Shown here in pieces: positions 17,569 to 24,782 of a stretch of DNA of 55,513 nt (position 1 is the stretch's first letter; the number at the start of each line of letters is the position of its first letter). The stretch covers positions 1 through 55,513 of the forward strand of contig CAJQLX010000055.1 in assembly GCA_905479265.1 (NCBI GenBank), read 5' to 3'. Below the pieces are notes generated by a model. It was not told the DNA's origin, searched no databases, and worked only from the letters and a program-made list of their open reading frames with translations. A program made the position numbers and the translations under genes. The DNA is from an uncultured Alphaproteobacteria bacterium (GTDB lineage: Bacteria > Pseudomonadota > Alphaproteobacteria > UBA7985).

Positions 17569-18406
17569 CAGCGTCTTTGCCCCGGCAAAGCTCAATCTGT
17601 TCCTGCACGTTCTCGACCGCCGCTCAAGTGATGGCTTGCACAGCCTGCAAAGCCTGTTCGTCTATTTATCGATGGGGGATCAGCTGCGGTTTTCACCCGC
17701 TGCAGCGTTTGATCTCAGCATGTCGCCCGACTTGGGCGTTGCTCGTGCCGATAATTTGGCGTGGCGGGCCTTGGATGCCGCGCGTGGACTGGCGCCGGAT
17801 TTGCCTGCAACCCACGTGACCATCCGCAAACACCTTCCTGCCGAAGCGGGTTTGGGTGGTGGAACGGCCAATGCGGCTGCGGTTGTGCATTGGGCTGAAC
17901 GCCTGCATCCCGAGATCGACTTTCGCACGCCTCTGGCCGCTTTGGGCGCTGACATGCCCCCGGCAATGGATCAGACCGCCCGCCTGTGGTCCGGCACCGG
18001 TGATCGACCCGGCACGCGTGTTGATGGATTGGCAGGGACGCCGGTCCTGCTGCTCAAACCGCCCACGGGTGTGGCGACGGGCGCGTGTTTTGCGGCCTTA
18101 CAGGGTCAGTTTGGTGCGCCAGCGCCCTGGCCAGATGATGAAGCCGCGCCCAGCGGTGCTGAACTGCAGCACGCGATCAAGGCGGCACGCAATGATCTGG
18201 AAGCCCCGGCCTGCGCCCTGAACCCTGATGTGGCTGAGGCCTTGGCGCTGTTATCGGGCGTGGAGGGGGCTTGGTTGGCGCGAATGACAGGGTCGGGCAG
18301 CACGTGTTTCGCGCTGTTCCACGAAAAAGGGCCGCGCGATGCGGCCCTTGCTTTGGTTCAGCGCACCCGCCCGACATGGTGGTCTGGCGCGGCTGACATC
18401 ATTTAG
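17549..18406 (+). CDS. ispE: 4-diphosphocytidyl-2-C-methyl-D-erythritol kinase (IspE)
   Basis: GHMP kinase of the MEP isoprenoid route; phosphorylates CDP-methylerythritol with ATP. The substrate/catalytic Lys is in FAPAKLNLFLHV, the ATP loop is PAEAGLGGGTANAAA, and the catalytic Asp is in LGADMPPAM. 285 aa. Two family motifs are slightly off: GGGTANAAA replaces the usual GGGSSDAAA, and GADMPPAMDQ replaces GADVPVFL. The key Lys and Asp are intact, so activity is expected. Begins inside the TPR gene (20-nt overlap) and converges on the next gene with an 11-nt gap. Confidence 0.92.
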   Translation: MTPRRSDSVFAPAKLNLFLHVLDRRSSDGLHSLQSLFVYLSMGDQLRFSPAAAFDLSMSPDLGVARADNLAWRALDAARGLAPDLPATHVTIRKHLPAEAGLGGGTANAAAVVHWAERLHPEIDFRTPLAALGADMPPAMDQTARLWSGTGDRPGTRVDGLAGTPVLLLKPPTGVATGACFAALQGQFGAPAPWPDDEAAPSGAELQHAIKAARNDLEAPACALNPDVAEALALLSGVEGAWLARMTGSGSTCFALFHEKGPRDAALALVQRTRPTWWSGAADII

Positions 18407-18417
18407 CGTTCAGCGGG

Positions 18418-19860
18418 CTACTGGATCAGATCCAGAACCCCCATCGCTTCCGCTTCGTCTTCGAGGTGCTGAAGCAAGGCTGCGGAAATTTCCTGGGGTC
18501 CGGTGTAGCCGTATTCGGTGGCATATTCGGTGATTGCTGCCGTCGTGCGGCCATCGATGACGCCATCAACCGTACCGGGATCAATGAACAAGGCATCAAG
18601 CACCGCTTCGATCCGGTAACGCTCGGTTTCACCAATGGTCGTGATGGGCGTGCTGGTCCGTTGCATGATCGAAATCGTCGCCCAGGCTGCTGCGGCGAGC
18701 AGAACCAGCGTCACAACAATCAGCGACAGGGACGAAAACGCCATCCGGCCCCGCTTGGTCTGTGTGATTGGACCGGCGGGTGTCTCTGCGCGGGCTTCTG
18801 TGCGCTCGACATTATCCTGAATTTTCCGGGCGAGCAGCGTCCGGCGCGGCTCAGGCTCTTGATTCAGCACGCCATCGCTTTTGACCGGGCGCACGTTGGC
18901 ATCGGGCCGGGCATGCGCTGCGTCCGCTCGCGCCGAAGCGGCGAGAGATCCCATTTGTGGGGTCAGAAGAGAATTAGCGGGTAGATGAGACACGCGACCT
19001 ATTACTCCTACACCGCTTTGAGCGGTGACATTCGGTAGCGCTAGGCCTTTAGCGATCAGGCCTTTTCCACGCTGGGTGATATTTTGCCACATCGAATCTG
19101 CTTTAGCGACTAAAGATTTCGCGACTAAGGCCGATTTAGAGGCGTATTTTCCCACAAAAGCCGCGGGGCTTTCGCCAGTGCCATCGGTCCGAGCGCGCGG
19201 GTCTGTCGCCGGATGTACAGTGGCCGACTGAAAGACCTCAGGATCTACAGAGGGATCATTTTCGGCCGTGGTTTGGTCAAAGCCGTGGTCGTCTTGTGGC
19301 GCTGGTGCGAATTCTGCCGTGTCTCGGACGGCTTCCACCGTCTCAATCGGACCGGCGGTTTCAGCCGTTGCGGCTGTAATGGGCGCTTCGAGTGGGCTGA
19401 TGTCTTCGTCCGCGACTGGATCAGCGGTGGGAACAACCAGTTCGTGCGCAGGTTCCAGATTGTGGAACTCGGCCTCGCGCTGGGTGAGCTGCGGCGTGCG
19501 GCCAACGTAGGCTTCGGCCATGGGGCTTGGTGGTTCCGGAATCACGGTGCCATAGGAAGCCGTATCAGAGGCTGAACCGCTGTTTGGCATTCGGTTGCTT
19601 GGCGGCGGCGTGCTGCGCTTTGCTGTAGAGGCGTCGCGCGGTGCTTGGCGGTCCAATACGGTCGCCGCTTCCGCGTAGGTCCGAAGGCGCTGGCGCGCAC
19701 GGAACTCCAACGATGGCTGGGGCGCGCGATTGGTTGGCGCGGCGGAGAGCGGCGCAACGCGCTCGTCTCTCGACGTGACAATTTTGGGTCGACTGCGAGT
19801 GCTCCCCAACTCAAGAGCAGTAAATCGACGGCTGCGAGACAAATCGTCTGAACGGTCCAT
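18418..19860 (-). CDS. unrecognised single-pass membrane protein with PG-binding-like C-terminus
   Basis: 480 aa, not assigned to a family. Residues 1 to about 370 are low-complexity: rich in Pro, Ala, Thr, Ser and charged residues, with an amphipathic Lys/Ala segment (SKSALVAKSLVAKADSM). One transmembrane helix lies at about 375-397 (SLIVVTLVLLAAAAWATISI), after basic TKRGR, which predicts N-in/C-out. The exported tail (about 415-468) has RIEAVLDALF...VDGVIDGRTTAAITEYATEYG. This resembles the peptidoglycan_binding_1 repeat (VDGxxGxxTxxAxxxFQ). It may anchor or sense cell wall; that is inference. It is followed convergently by ispE. Confidence 0.7.
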   Translation of the reverse strand: MDRSDDLSRSRRFTALELGSTRSRPKIVTSRDERVAPLSAAPTNRAPQPSLEFRARQRLRTYAEAATVLDRQAPRDASTAKRSTPPPSNRMPNSGSASDTASYGTVIPEPPSPMAEAYVGRTPQLTQREAEFHNLEPAHELVVPTADPVADEDISPLEAPITAATAETAGPIETVEAVRDTAEFAPAPQDDHGFDQTTAENDPSVDPEVFQSATVHPATDPRARTDGTGESPAAFVGKYASKSALVAKSLVAKADSMWQNITQRGKGLIAKGLALPNVTAQSGVGVIGRVSHLPANSLLTPQMGSLAASARADAAHARPDANVRPVKSDGVLNQEPEPRRTLLARKIQDNVERTEARAETPAGPITQTKRGRMAFSSLSLIVVTLVLLAAAAWATISIMQRTSTPITTIGETERYRIEAVLDALFIDPGTVDGVIDGRTTAAITEYATEYGYTGPQEISAALLQHLEDEAEAMGVLDLIQ

Positions 19861-20064
19861 ATAGGCCTCAAAATCGTTTAGCCAGAAACACTTAGGTCTC
19901 TGATTTAAAATATAATTTTCGACCGAAATTATGATGATGGTCGAAGAAAGTGGGCTAATGCCCTGAAATTAGGCGTGTTTATGACAAAGAATGGCCCGTA
20001 ATGCAAGCTTTATGCGAATTTTCGTGATGGCCGATTTTCGCTGGTCCGATACGCAGGATTGCCC

Positions 20065-20093
20065 TTGCCATCCTTTAATCCCTCGCCTAGAAA
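20065..20093 (+). promoter_or_regulatory. promoter candidate for tRNA-Gln
   Basis: TTGCCA (20065-20070, 5/6 to TTGACA) and TAGAAA (20088-20093, 4/6 to TATAAT) are exactly 17 nt apart. The second box ends 13 nt before the mature tRNA 5' end. Spacing and position are right for a tRNA promoter. Confidence 0.5.
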
Positions 20094-20106
20094 CCAATCC
20101 ATCGGT

Positions 20107-20180
20107 TGGGGCATGGCCAAGCGGTAAGGCACCCGGTTTTGATCCGGTGATCCCAGGTTCGAATCCTGGTGCCCCAGCCA
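20107..20180 (+). tRNA. tRNA-Gln (anticodon TTG)
   Basis: Full cloverleaf of 74 nt. The acceptor stem TGGGGCA pairs with TGCCCCA, the discriminator is G, and the CCA end is encoded. The anticodon stem CCGG/CCGG closes the loop TTTTGAT with anticodon TTG, and the T-arm is CCAGG-TTCGAAT-CCTGG. A promoter candidate stands just upstream. No terminator T-run is obvious immediately downstream. Confidence 0.97.
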
Positions 20181-20307
20181 CCTTTATTTCTACGACAAAC
20201 GCAGCATGATTGCGGGCGCGCTGATGCGCCGCTCTTTGTCTGGTTCAGCGCACATTCTATCGTGGTGCTGTAACGATGACATTTCTTTCAGGGCAATAAG
20301 CGTTCTC

Positions 20308-20808
20308 ATGGCCAATCAAATCCGCGCTCTTCACGACATCAAAGACCTCGACATGCGAATCGCTGCGAATGGCGATTGGTTCTACCAAGGCTCCAAGATC
20401 GAACGCCCAGCGCTGGTGCGCTTGTTTTCGACCGTTTTGCGGGTGGAGCCGGATGGCCGATTCTTTTTGCAGACGCCGGTAGAGCGCGGCGAGGTCATCG
20501 TTGAAAAAACACCCTTTATCGCCATTCTGATGACGGTCGAGGGCAGCGGGGCGGATCAGACCTTGCGGTTTGAGACGAACGTGGGCGACTCCGTTGTTGC
20601 CGATCCTGCGCACCCTCTGTCTTTCACGCTTGATCCCGAAACCAACGAGCCGTTCCCCGTGTTGGACGTTCGCGATGGTCTGACCGCGCGGCTCAATCGA
20701 GCGGTGTTCTATCAATTGGTGGATTTGGCGGTCGAAGATCCGGAGTCGGGCGGCCTGCGGGTTTGGTCGGGCGGTACGGCGTTTTCGCTTGCTGGCCTTG
20801 ATCCGTGA
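20308..20808 (+). CDS. DUF1285 domain protein
   Basis: Conserved 166-aa cytoplasmic protein of unknown function, recognised by DMRIAANGDWFYQGSKIERPALVRLFSTVLRVEPDG and by the VEDPESGGLRVWSGG ending typical of DUF1285. No signal peptide or membrane segment. The ATG at 20308 matches the usual family N-terminus. The stop overlaps the GTG of the next gene (GTGA), so it is translationally coupled to a CoA-type NUDIX hydrolase and then cca, a conserved alphaproteobacterial trio. Confidence 0.85.
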   Translation: MANQIRALHDIKDLDMRIAANGDWFYQGSKIERPALVRLFSTVLRVEPDGRFFLQTPVERGEVIVEKTPFIAILMTVEGSGADQTLRFETNVGDSVVADPAHPLSFTLDPETNEPFPVLDVRDGLTARLNRAVFYQLVDLAVEDPESGGLRVWSGGTAFSLAGLDP

Positions 20809-21431
20809 CGCTGACGGCGGCGGCGCTGCGCCAGACCATCGGCGCTTGGGGGCAATCGGAAGCAGAGCGCCAGCCGCGTTTTGGCGATGACCTGCGCGCT
20901 GACGGCAGCAACCCGCAACGCCGCGCCAGCGCTGTCATGGTGATCCTGCTCGATCATGGGACAGACATTACACTGGTTCTGACCCAACGCGCCGCGCACT
21001 TGCCCAAGCACCCCGGTCAGATTTCCTTTCCCGGGGGACGGGCAGAGGCCGAAGACGCGGATTTGCTCGATACAGCCCGGCGCGAAACCCGTGAAGAAGT
21101 TGGTTTCGACATCGCGCGGCACGACGTTTTGGCCGCCTTGCCCCGATACGCCACGCGAACCGGCTACGACGTTGCGCCCTTTGTTGCGCTGGTCAAACCA
21201 CCAACCCAGTGGACCCCACAAGAGAGTGAAGTAGCCGCCATTTTTGAGGTGCCGTTGGCGCGGTTTTTGGCCGGTGATAACTGGCACCGCGACGGCGCGC
21301 GCTTCGCAGGCAGTCCATTGAGGCATTGGTGGGCCATGGATATTGAGGGTCGTTATCTTTGGGGCGCGACTGCGGCCATGCTACATGGCTTTGCAGAACG
21401 CCTGTGTGCGGACCTGAACCGACCCTTTTGA
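20805..21431 (+). CDS. NUDIX hydrolase, CoA diphosphatase type
   Basis: Predicted to cleave CoA or its derivatives into acyl-phosphopantetheine and 3',5'-ADP. The CoA-specific motif LTQRAAHLPKHPGQISFPGG precedes the NUDIX box, whose catalytic part is ARRETREEVGF. GTG start at 20805 overlaps the DUF1285 stop by 4 nt, and cca begins 8 nt after its end. 208 aa. The gene is NudL/PCD1-like; exact substrate preference cannot be read from sequence. Confidence 0.88.
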   Translation: MTLTAAALRQTIGAWGQSEAERQPRFGDDLRADGSNPQRRASAVMVILLDHGTDITLVLTQRAAHLPKHPGQISFPGGRAEAEDADLLDTARRETREEVGFDIARHDVLAALPRYATRTGYDVAPFVALVKPPTQWTPQESEVAAIFEVPLARFLAGDNWHRDGARFAGSPLRHWWAMDIEGRYLWGATAAMLHGFAERLCADLNRPF

Positions 21432-21439
21432 CGTGATCC

Positions 21440-22741
21440 ATGATCCCTTCTGACGACGATCCGAATGTAACTGAGCCTTTGCCCGACGATGACAGTCGCC
21501 CTGTCGCGACGGTTGATGCATCTGTGCTGCTGTCGGCGCACGGCGGGGCCGCGGCTGAGCTGATCGATATTTTGGGCCGCGACGCGCGCTTTGTCGGCGG
21601 CTGTGTGCGCGACATGGTGTTGGGGCAGTTTGGTGAGGGTGACATCGACATCGCCACGCCCTTGCACCCCCGCAACGTCACCCGCCGCCTGACCCGCGCC
21701 AATTGGAAAGCCATTCCCGTTGGCATCGAGCACGGCACGGTTTTGGCGGTCGCGCCCGAAGGCGGGGGGACGTTTGAGGTGACGACGCTGCGCGAAGATG
21801 TTGAGACCGACGGACGGCACGCCACGGTGCGCTTTACCGACAGTTGGAAAGAAGACGCGGCGCGGCGTGATTTTACCTACAACGCCATTTCCGTGGATCG
21901 CGAAGGCTATCTGTACGACTACTTTGGCGGCCTTGAAGACCTCGAAGGCGGCTATACGCGCTTTGTCGGCAATGCTTCTGACCGCATTGCTGAGGACAGA
22001 CTGCGGATTCTGCGGGCGTACCGGTTTCATGCCCGATTTGGCTTGCGCGCGTGGGACGGGGCCACGGCGCGGGCGTTGGCGGCCCAAGCCCATGAGTTGC
22101 AGCACCTCTCTGGCGAACGGATCCGGCAGGAGATGGGGAAGCTGCTGGTTGGGCCAAACGTTATTGCCGTCCTGAAAATGATGGCGAGTCATGGCGTCCT
22201 CCAACACGTTATTCCCGCCGCGCCCCACCGGTTCCGCACCGATGACTTTGGCTTGCTTGATCGTTTGATGATTTTGGAAGATTTGCACGATCAGCCGGGC
22301 TTGTGGCGGCGGCTTGCCGCTTTGCTTCACCGGGATCAAGACCGCATGAAGGCGCTGGCTGAACGTTACCGGATTTCTAACCGAGACCGTGATGCCCTCA
22401 TGGCCCTGAGCGCACAGGTGCCAGCAAAACCCCTTAATTGGGCGCTGTATCAAGATGGGTCTGGCGCGGCTTTGGACCGCTTGCTGTTGGACGCCGCTGA
22501 GATGAATGCGCCTGCCAGTGCCGGACATGTGCACCGCATCCTGTGCTACGAGCCGGCGGTGCTGCCCATCAGCGGGCAAGACGCCCTCGACCTCGGCGTT
22601 GGTCCGGGGCCACTGGTTGGGCAGCTTATTCGACGGGTTGAGGCGTGGTGGATCGAGCGCGATTTCCAGCCCACGCGAGAAGACTGCCTGTGGCAGCTGT
22701 CGCACGCGATCAAGGCAGAATTTGACTTAGGCGACAGATGA
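21440..22741 (+). CDS. cca: CCA tRNA nucleotidyltransferase / poly(A) polymerase family
   Basis: Class II nucleotidyltransferase that builds or repairs the tRNA 3' CCA end. FVGGCVRDMVLG starts the catalytic head, GDIDIATP holds the metal-binding Asp pair, RRDFTYNAISVD binds the incoming nucleotide, and DRIAEDRLRILRAYRFHARFG leads into the neck. 433 aa including a ~30-residue acidic N-terminal extension. The tRNA-Gln just upstream already encodes CCA, so repair is its likely role for that tRNA. A poly(A) polymerase role is possible within the family. Confidence 0.92.
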   Translation: MIPSDDDPNVTEPLPDDDSRPVATVDASVLLSAHGGAAAELIDILGRDARFVGGCVRDMVLGQFGEGDIDIATPLHPRNVTRRLTRANWKAIPVGIEHGTVLAVAPEGGGTFEVTTLREDVETDGRHATVRFTDSWKEDAARRDFTYNAISVDREGYLYDYFGGLEDLEGGYTRFVGNASDRIAEDRLRILRAYRFHARFGLRAWDGATARALAAQAHELQHLSGERIRQEMGKLLVGPNVIAVLKMMASHGVLQHVIPAAPHRFRTDDFGLLDRLMILEDLHDQPGLWRRLAALLHRDQDRMKALAERYRISNRDRDALMALSAQVPAKPLNWALYQDGSGAALDRLLLDAAEMNAPASAGHVHRILCYEPAVLPISGQDALDLGVGPGPLVGQLIRRVEAWWIERDFQPTREDCLWQLSHAIKAEFDLGDR

Positions 22742-22784
22742 ACGATGTCCTTGAGTGCGCCTGCGGCGAAGAAGACCTATGCAC

Positions 22785-22796
22785 ACATGCGCATGT
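22785..22796. promoter_or_regulatory. 12-bp palindrome upstream of the GntR regulator, candidate autoregulatory operator
   Basis: ACATGCGCATGT is a perfect 12-bp palindrome directly upstream of the likely GntR start, and GATAAT (22799-22804) follows it. FadR-type GntR regulators often bind short palindromes in front of their own gene. If it is an operator, the longer start choices at 22755 and 22779 are wrong. Confidence 0.4.
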
Positions 22797-22802
22797 AAGA
22801 TA

Positions 22803-23612
22803 ATGTGGCATGACCATTTGGACCAACGGACAAGAGATAATCTTTTGACTTTGAACCCTGAAACATCCAGCGACCGCCGCACGGCGGGGCAATCGGTAGC
22901 GGACTGGGTCGCCGAAGAACTCAAGCGACACATCGCTTCGGGTGAACTGGCGCCGGGCGATCGCTTGCCGGGGGAGCGTCAGCTTTCTGATGCGTTGAGT
23001 GTAAGCCGGGTTTCCATTCGGTCCGCTTTGCAAAACCTCAAGGCCCAAGGCTTGCTCAGCTCGGTTCAGGGTGGCGGCACGCACGTTGTGGCGCGCGATC
23101 CGTCTATGGATCGTCCCTTGCTGCACTTGGTTGCCTCTGACCCGCATGCGTTGCACGATCTGGCTGAGATGATCGGTCACGTGGCCAGCTTTGGCGCACG
23201 CCGTGCTGTGCAGAATATCACGTCGGACCAAATCGAAGACATGAAAGCGGTGTTGGAGACCATGGCGCTGTCTGGACGCTCACCGTCCTTGCAGGCCACC
23301 GATGACATTAAATTCCACGCTTTGCTCGCCCGCGCGTCAGAAAGCGGGGCGTACATGCACCTGATGTCGGTGTTGCAGGAAACATTGGGCGCAGCGTTGA
23401 TGTCGAAAGCGGCGCGCAATCAGCCAACACGCGAAGAGGCCCACGCCTTTCTGCACATCAATCGGCTGCTGGTTTTGGCTTTGGTTGAGCGCGATGCTGA
23501 TCAGGCCGGTCAATTGGCGCAATCCCATGCGGACCAACGCCGAAAGTTGATGGAGAACGCTGTTCCTTTGCAGGACGCTCAGCGCTCCACCCCGTTAAGA
23601 GCGGCCGGTTAA
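22803..23612 (+). CDS. FadR/GntR-family transcriptional regulator
   Basis: DNA-binding repressor or activator responding to an organic acid-type ligand. The winged helix spans QSVADWVAEELKRHIASGELAPGDRLPGERQLSDALSVSRVSIRSALQNLKAQGLL and continues into GGGTHV. The C-terminal ~150 residues form an all-helical FCD-like ligand domain (DIKFHALLARASE ... HINRLLVLALVERD). The start is uncertain: ATG 22803 is chosen, TTG 22845 is possible, and upstream GTG 22755 and ATG 22779 are disfavoured by the palindrome. No metabolic gene is adjacent, so its target is unknown. Confidence 0.85.
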   Translation: MWHDHLDQRTRDNLLTLNPETSSDRRTAGQSVADWVAEELKRHIASGELAPGDRLPGERQLSDALSVSRVSIRSALQNLKAQGLLSSVQGGGTHVVARDPSMDRPLLHLVASDPHALHDLAEMIGHVASFGARRAVQNITSDQIEDMKAVLETMALSGRSPSLQATDDIKFHALLARASESGAYMHLMSVLQETLGAALMSKAARNQPTREEAHAFLHINRLLVLALVERDADQAGQLAQSHADQRRKLMENAVPLQDAQRSTPLRAAG

Positions 23613-23620
23613 CCGCTCTT
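23597..23620. terminator. terminator-like hairpin after the GntR gene
   Basis: AAGAGCGG and CCGCTCTT form an 8-bp perfect stem around CCGGTTAA. The GntR stop codon is in the loop, and only TTT follows the stem. It is placed between two convergent genes and may serve both. Confidence 0.6.
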
Positions 23621-23633
23621 TCCCATTCCCGCG

Positions 23634-24182
23634 TTACAGATCCATCGTTCCCGTCATATCGCGCAGGCGCTCGGCTACGGTCTGCCACATGGCGTTGTTG
23701 GGGCTCAGGGCCAGTGCGGCTTCCACAAACTCAAGCGCCAGTTCAGTCTGACCAGACCGCATCGCAATCTGCGCGCCGCCCATCAAAGCACCAAAGTGCC
23801 GCGGTTCAAGATCGATGGTGACTTGAACGTCGGTCAAACTCTCAAAATTATTGCCCATCAGGAAATGCGTGGTTGCGCGCATATTGTAGGCTTCGGCGAA
23901 GTCGGGGTTAAGCTCGATCGCTTGGGTGAATTGCTCAATGGCCGCTTTGTAGTCAGAGGACTGCATCGCATCCATACCCAGCGTAAAGGCTTCGTCCACG
24001 GCTGGTTGTTCGACGGAGCGCCACGCACTCCAGATCTGGTTTTCCAAAATCTGTCGTTCAATGACGTCCTCGGTCTGGTAGAGGGCGTCGAAATAGGCAT
24101 CAAGGCGGGGATCGGTCTGATCGGCCTGCGCCACCGTCACGGGCGCAGCAAAGAGGGTGAGGAAAAAAATAATCTGTTTCAT
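23634..24182 (-). CDS. small secreted TPR-repeat protein
   Basis: 182 aa from the ATG at 24182, giving a signal peptide MKQIIFFLTLFAAPVTVAQA. Two or three TPR units follow: SSDYKAAIEQFTQAIELNPDFAEAYNMRATTHFLMGN, then ESLTDVQVTIDLEPRHFGALMGG, then GQTELALEFVEAALALSPNN. Likely a periplasmic protein-binding adaptor; function unknown. It converges with the GntR gene and lies before rpmJ on the same strand, separated from it by the rpmJ terminator. Confidence 0.85.
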   Translation of the reverse strand: MKQIIFFLTLFAAPVTVAQADQTDPRLDAYFDALYQTEDVIERQILENQIWSAWRSVEQPAVDEAFTLGMDAMQSSDYKAAIEQFTQAIELNPDFAEAYNMRATTHFLMGNNFESLTDVQVTIDLEPRHFGALMGGAQIAMRSGQTELALEFVEAALALSPNNAMWQTVAERLRDMTGTMDL

Positions 24183-24283
24183 GATCTTAACCATGAAACG
24201 ACCGACCGGCTCTGCAAGGGTCGGATTGTCACAGTGGGGTCATAAACCCCGGAAACTCACGCATCCGTGACGAGCCAAAAGAA

Positions 24284-24313
24284 AAAGGCCGGAGCTATGC
24301 GCTACCGGCCTTT
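24284..24313 (-). terminator. Rho-independent terminator of rpmJ
   Basis: Stem AAAGGCCGG-AGC with its complement GCT-A-CCGGCCTTT (one bulged base) around a 5-nt loop. On the minus strand it is followed by a T-rich run (TTTTTCTTTT). It stands 43 nt after the rpmJ stop. Confidence 0.85.
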
Positions 24314-24356
24314 CCCGAATATTCATACTGTCTTGCCACCCTAGAGCGGCACAACA

Positions 24357-24482
24357 TCAGCCCTGGCGGGCCTTAAAGCGTGGGTTACGCTTATTGATAA
24401 CGTAGACGCGACCGCGACGACGGACGATTTTACAGCCCTTCTCGCGCAGTTTTGCGGTCTTCAGTGAGTTACAAACCTTCAT
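24357..24482 (-). CDS. rpmJ: 50S ribosomal protein L36
   Basis: 41-aa basic protein of the large subunit. Reading leftward it begins [20 protein letters not shown] and ends [11 protein letters not shown]. This is the Zn-ligand-poor (C-minus) form common in alphaproteobacteria, with Cys only at 4 and 17. GGAGAG lies just before the ATG at 24482. Monocistronic, with its own terminator at 24284-24313. Confidence 0.95.
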   Translation of the reverse strand: MKVCNSLKTAKLREKGCKIVRRRGRVYVINKRNPRFKARQG

Positions 24483-24782
24483 GGCTCTCTCCGTGGCCAT
24501 GCGGCCAACTCAAATAGGGTTCCGAGGAATTGGGCGGGTTTTAACCGGGAGTCTGCCTCGGAGTCAACGAAGCGCAGTCTTGCGTCTAGGGCGGAGCAGG
24601 TCGAACTCACGAATTAAATCATCTCAGAGCGCTTTGTTGTAATATTTGTTACAAGCTCGGTAACATAATCCGTAACCCAGCCAATCTATAGACAGTCCAG
24701 CAGCAGGCACGCATAACCACCCCTTGTGGCGCCCCTCCACCCCTGCTTGATCACGGCCCCACCACTGGCAAAGGCACAAACC
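24483..24782. other. 300-bp divergent region between rpmJ and the pyruvate kinase gene
   Basis: No gene is seen. The notable content is at 24637-24676. TTGTAATATTTGTTACAA is a perfect TTGTAA/TTACAA inverted repeat (6-6-6). It overlaps a ladder GTTAC-N7-GTAAC-N7-GTAAC with a 12-bp period (24648, 24660, 24672). The area is more AT-rich than its surroundings and is likely the pyk promoter/operator. Confidence 0.45.

Noticed and set aside
21353-22705. Minus-strand open frame (about 450 codons) opposite cca
   Set aside because: Antisense of a clear cca gene, no recognisable motif.
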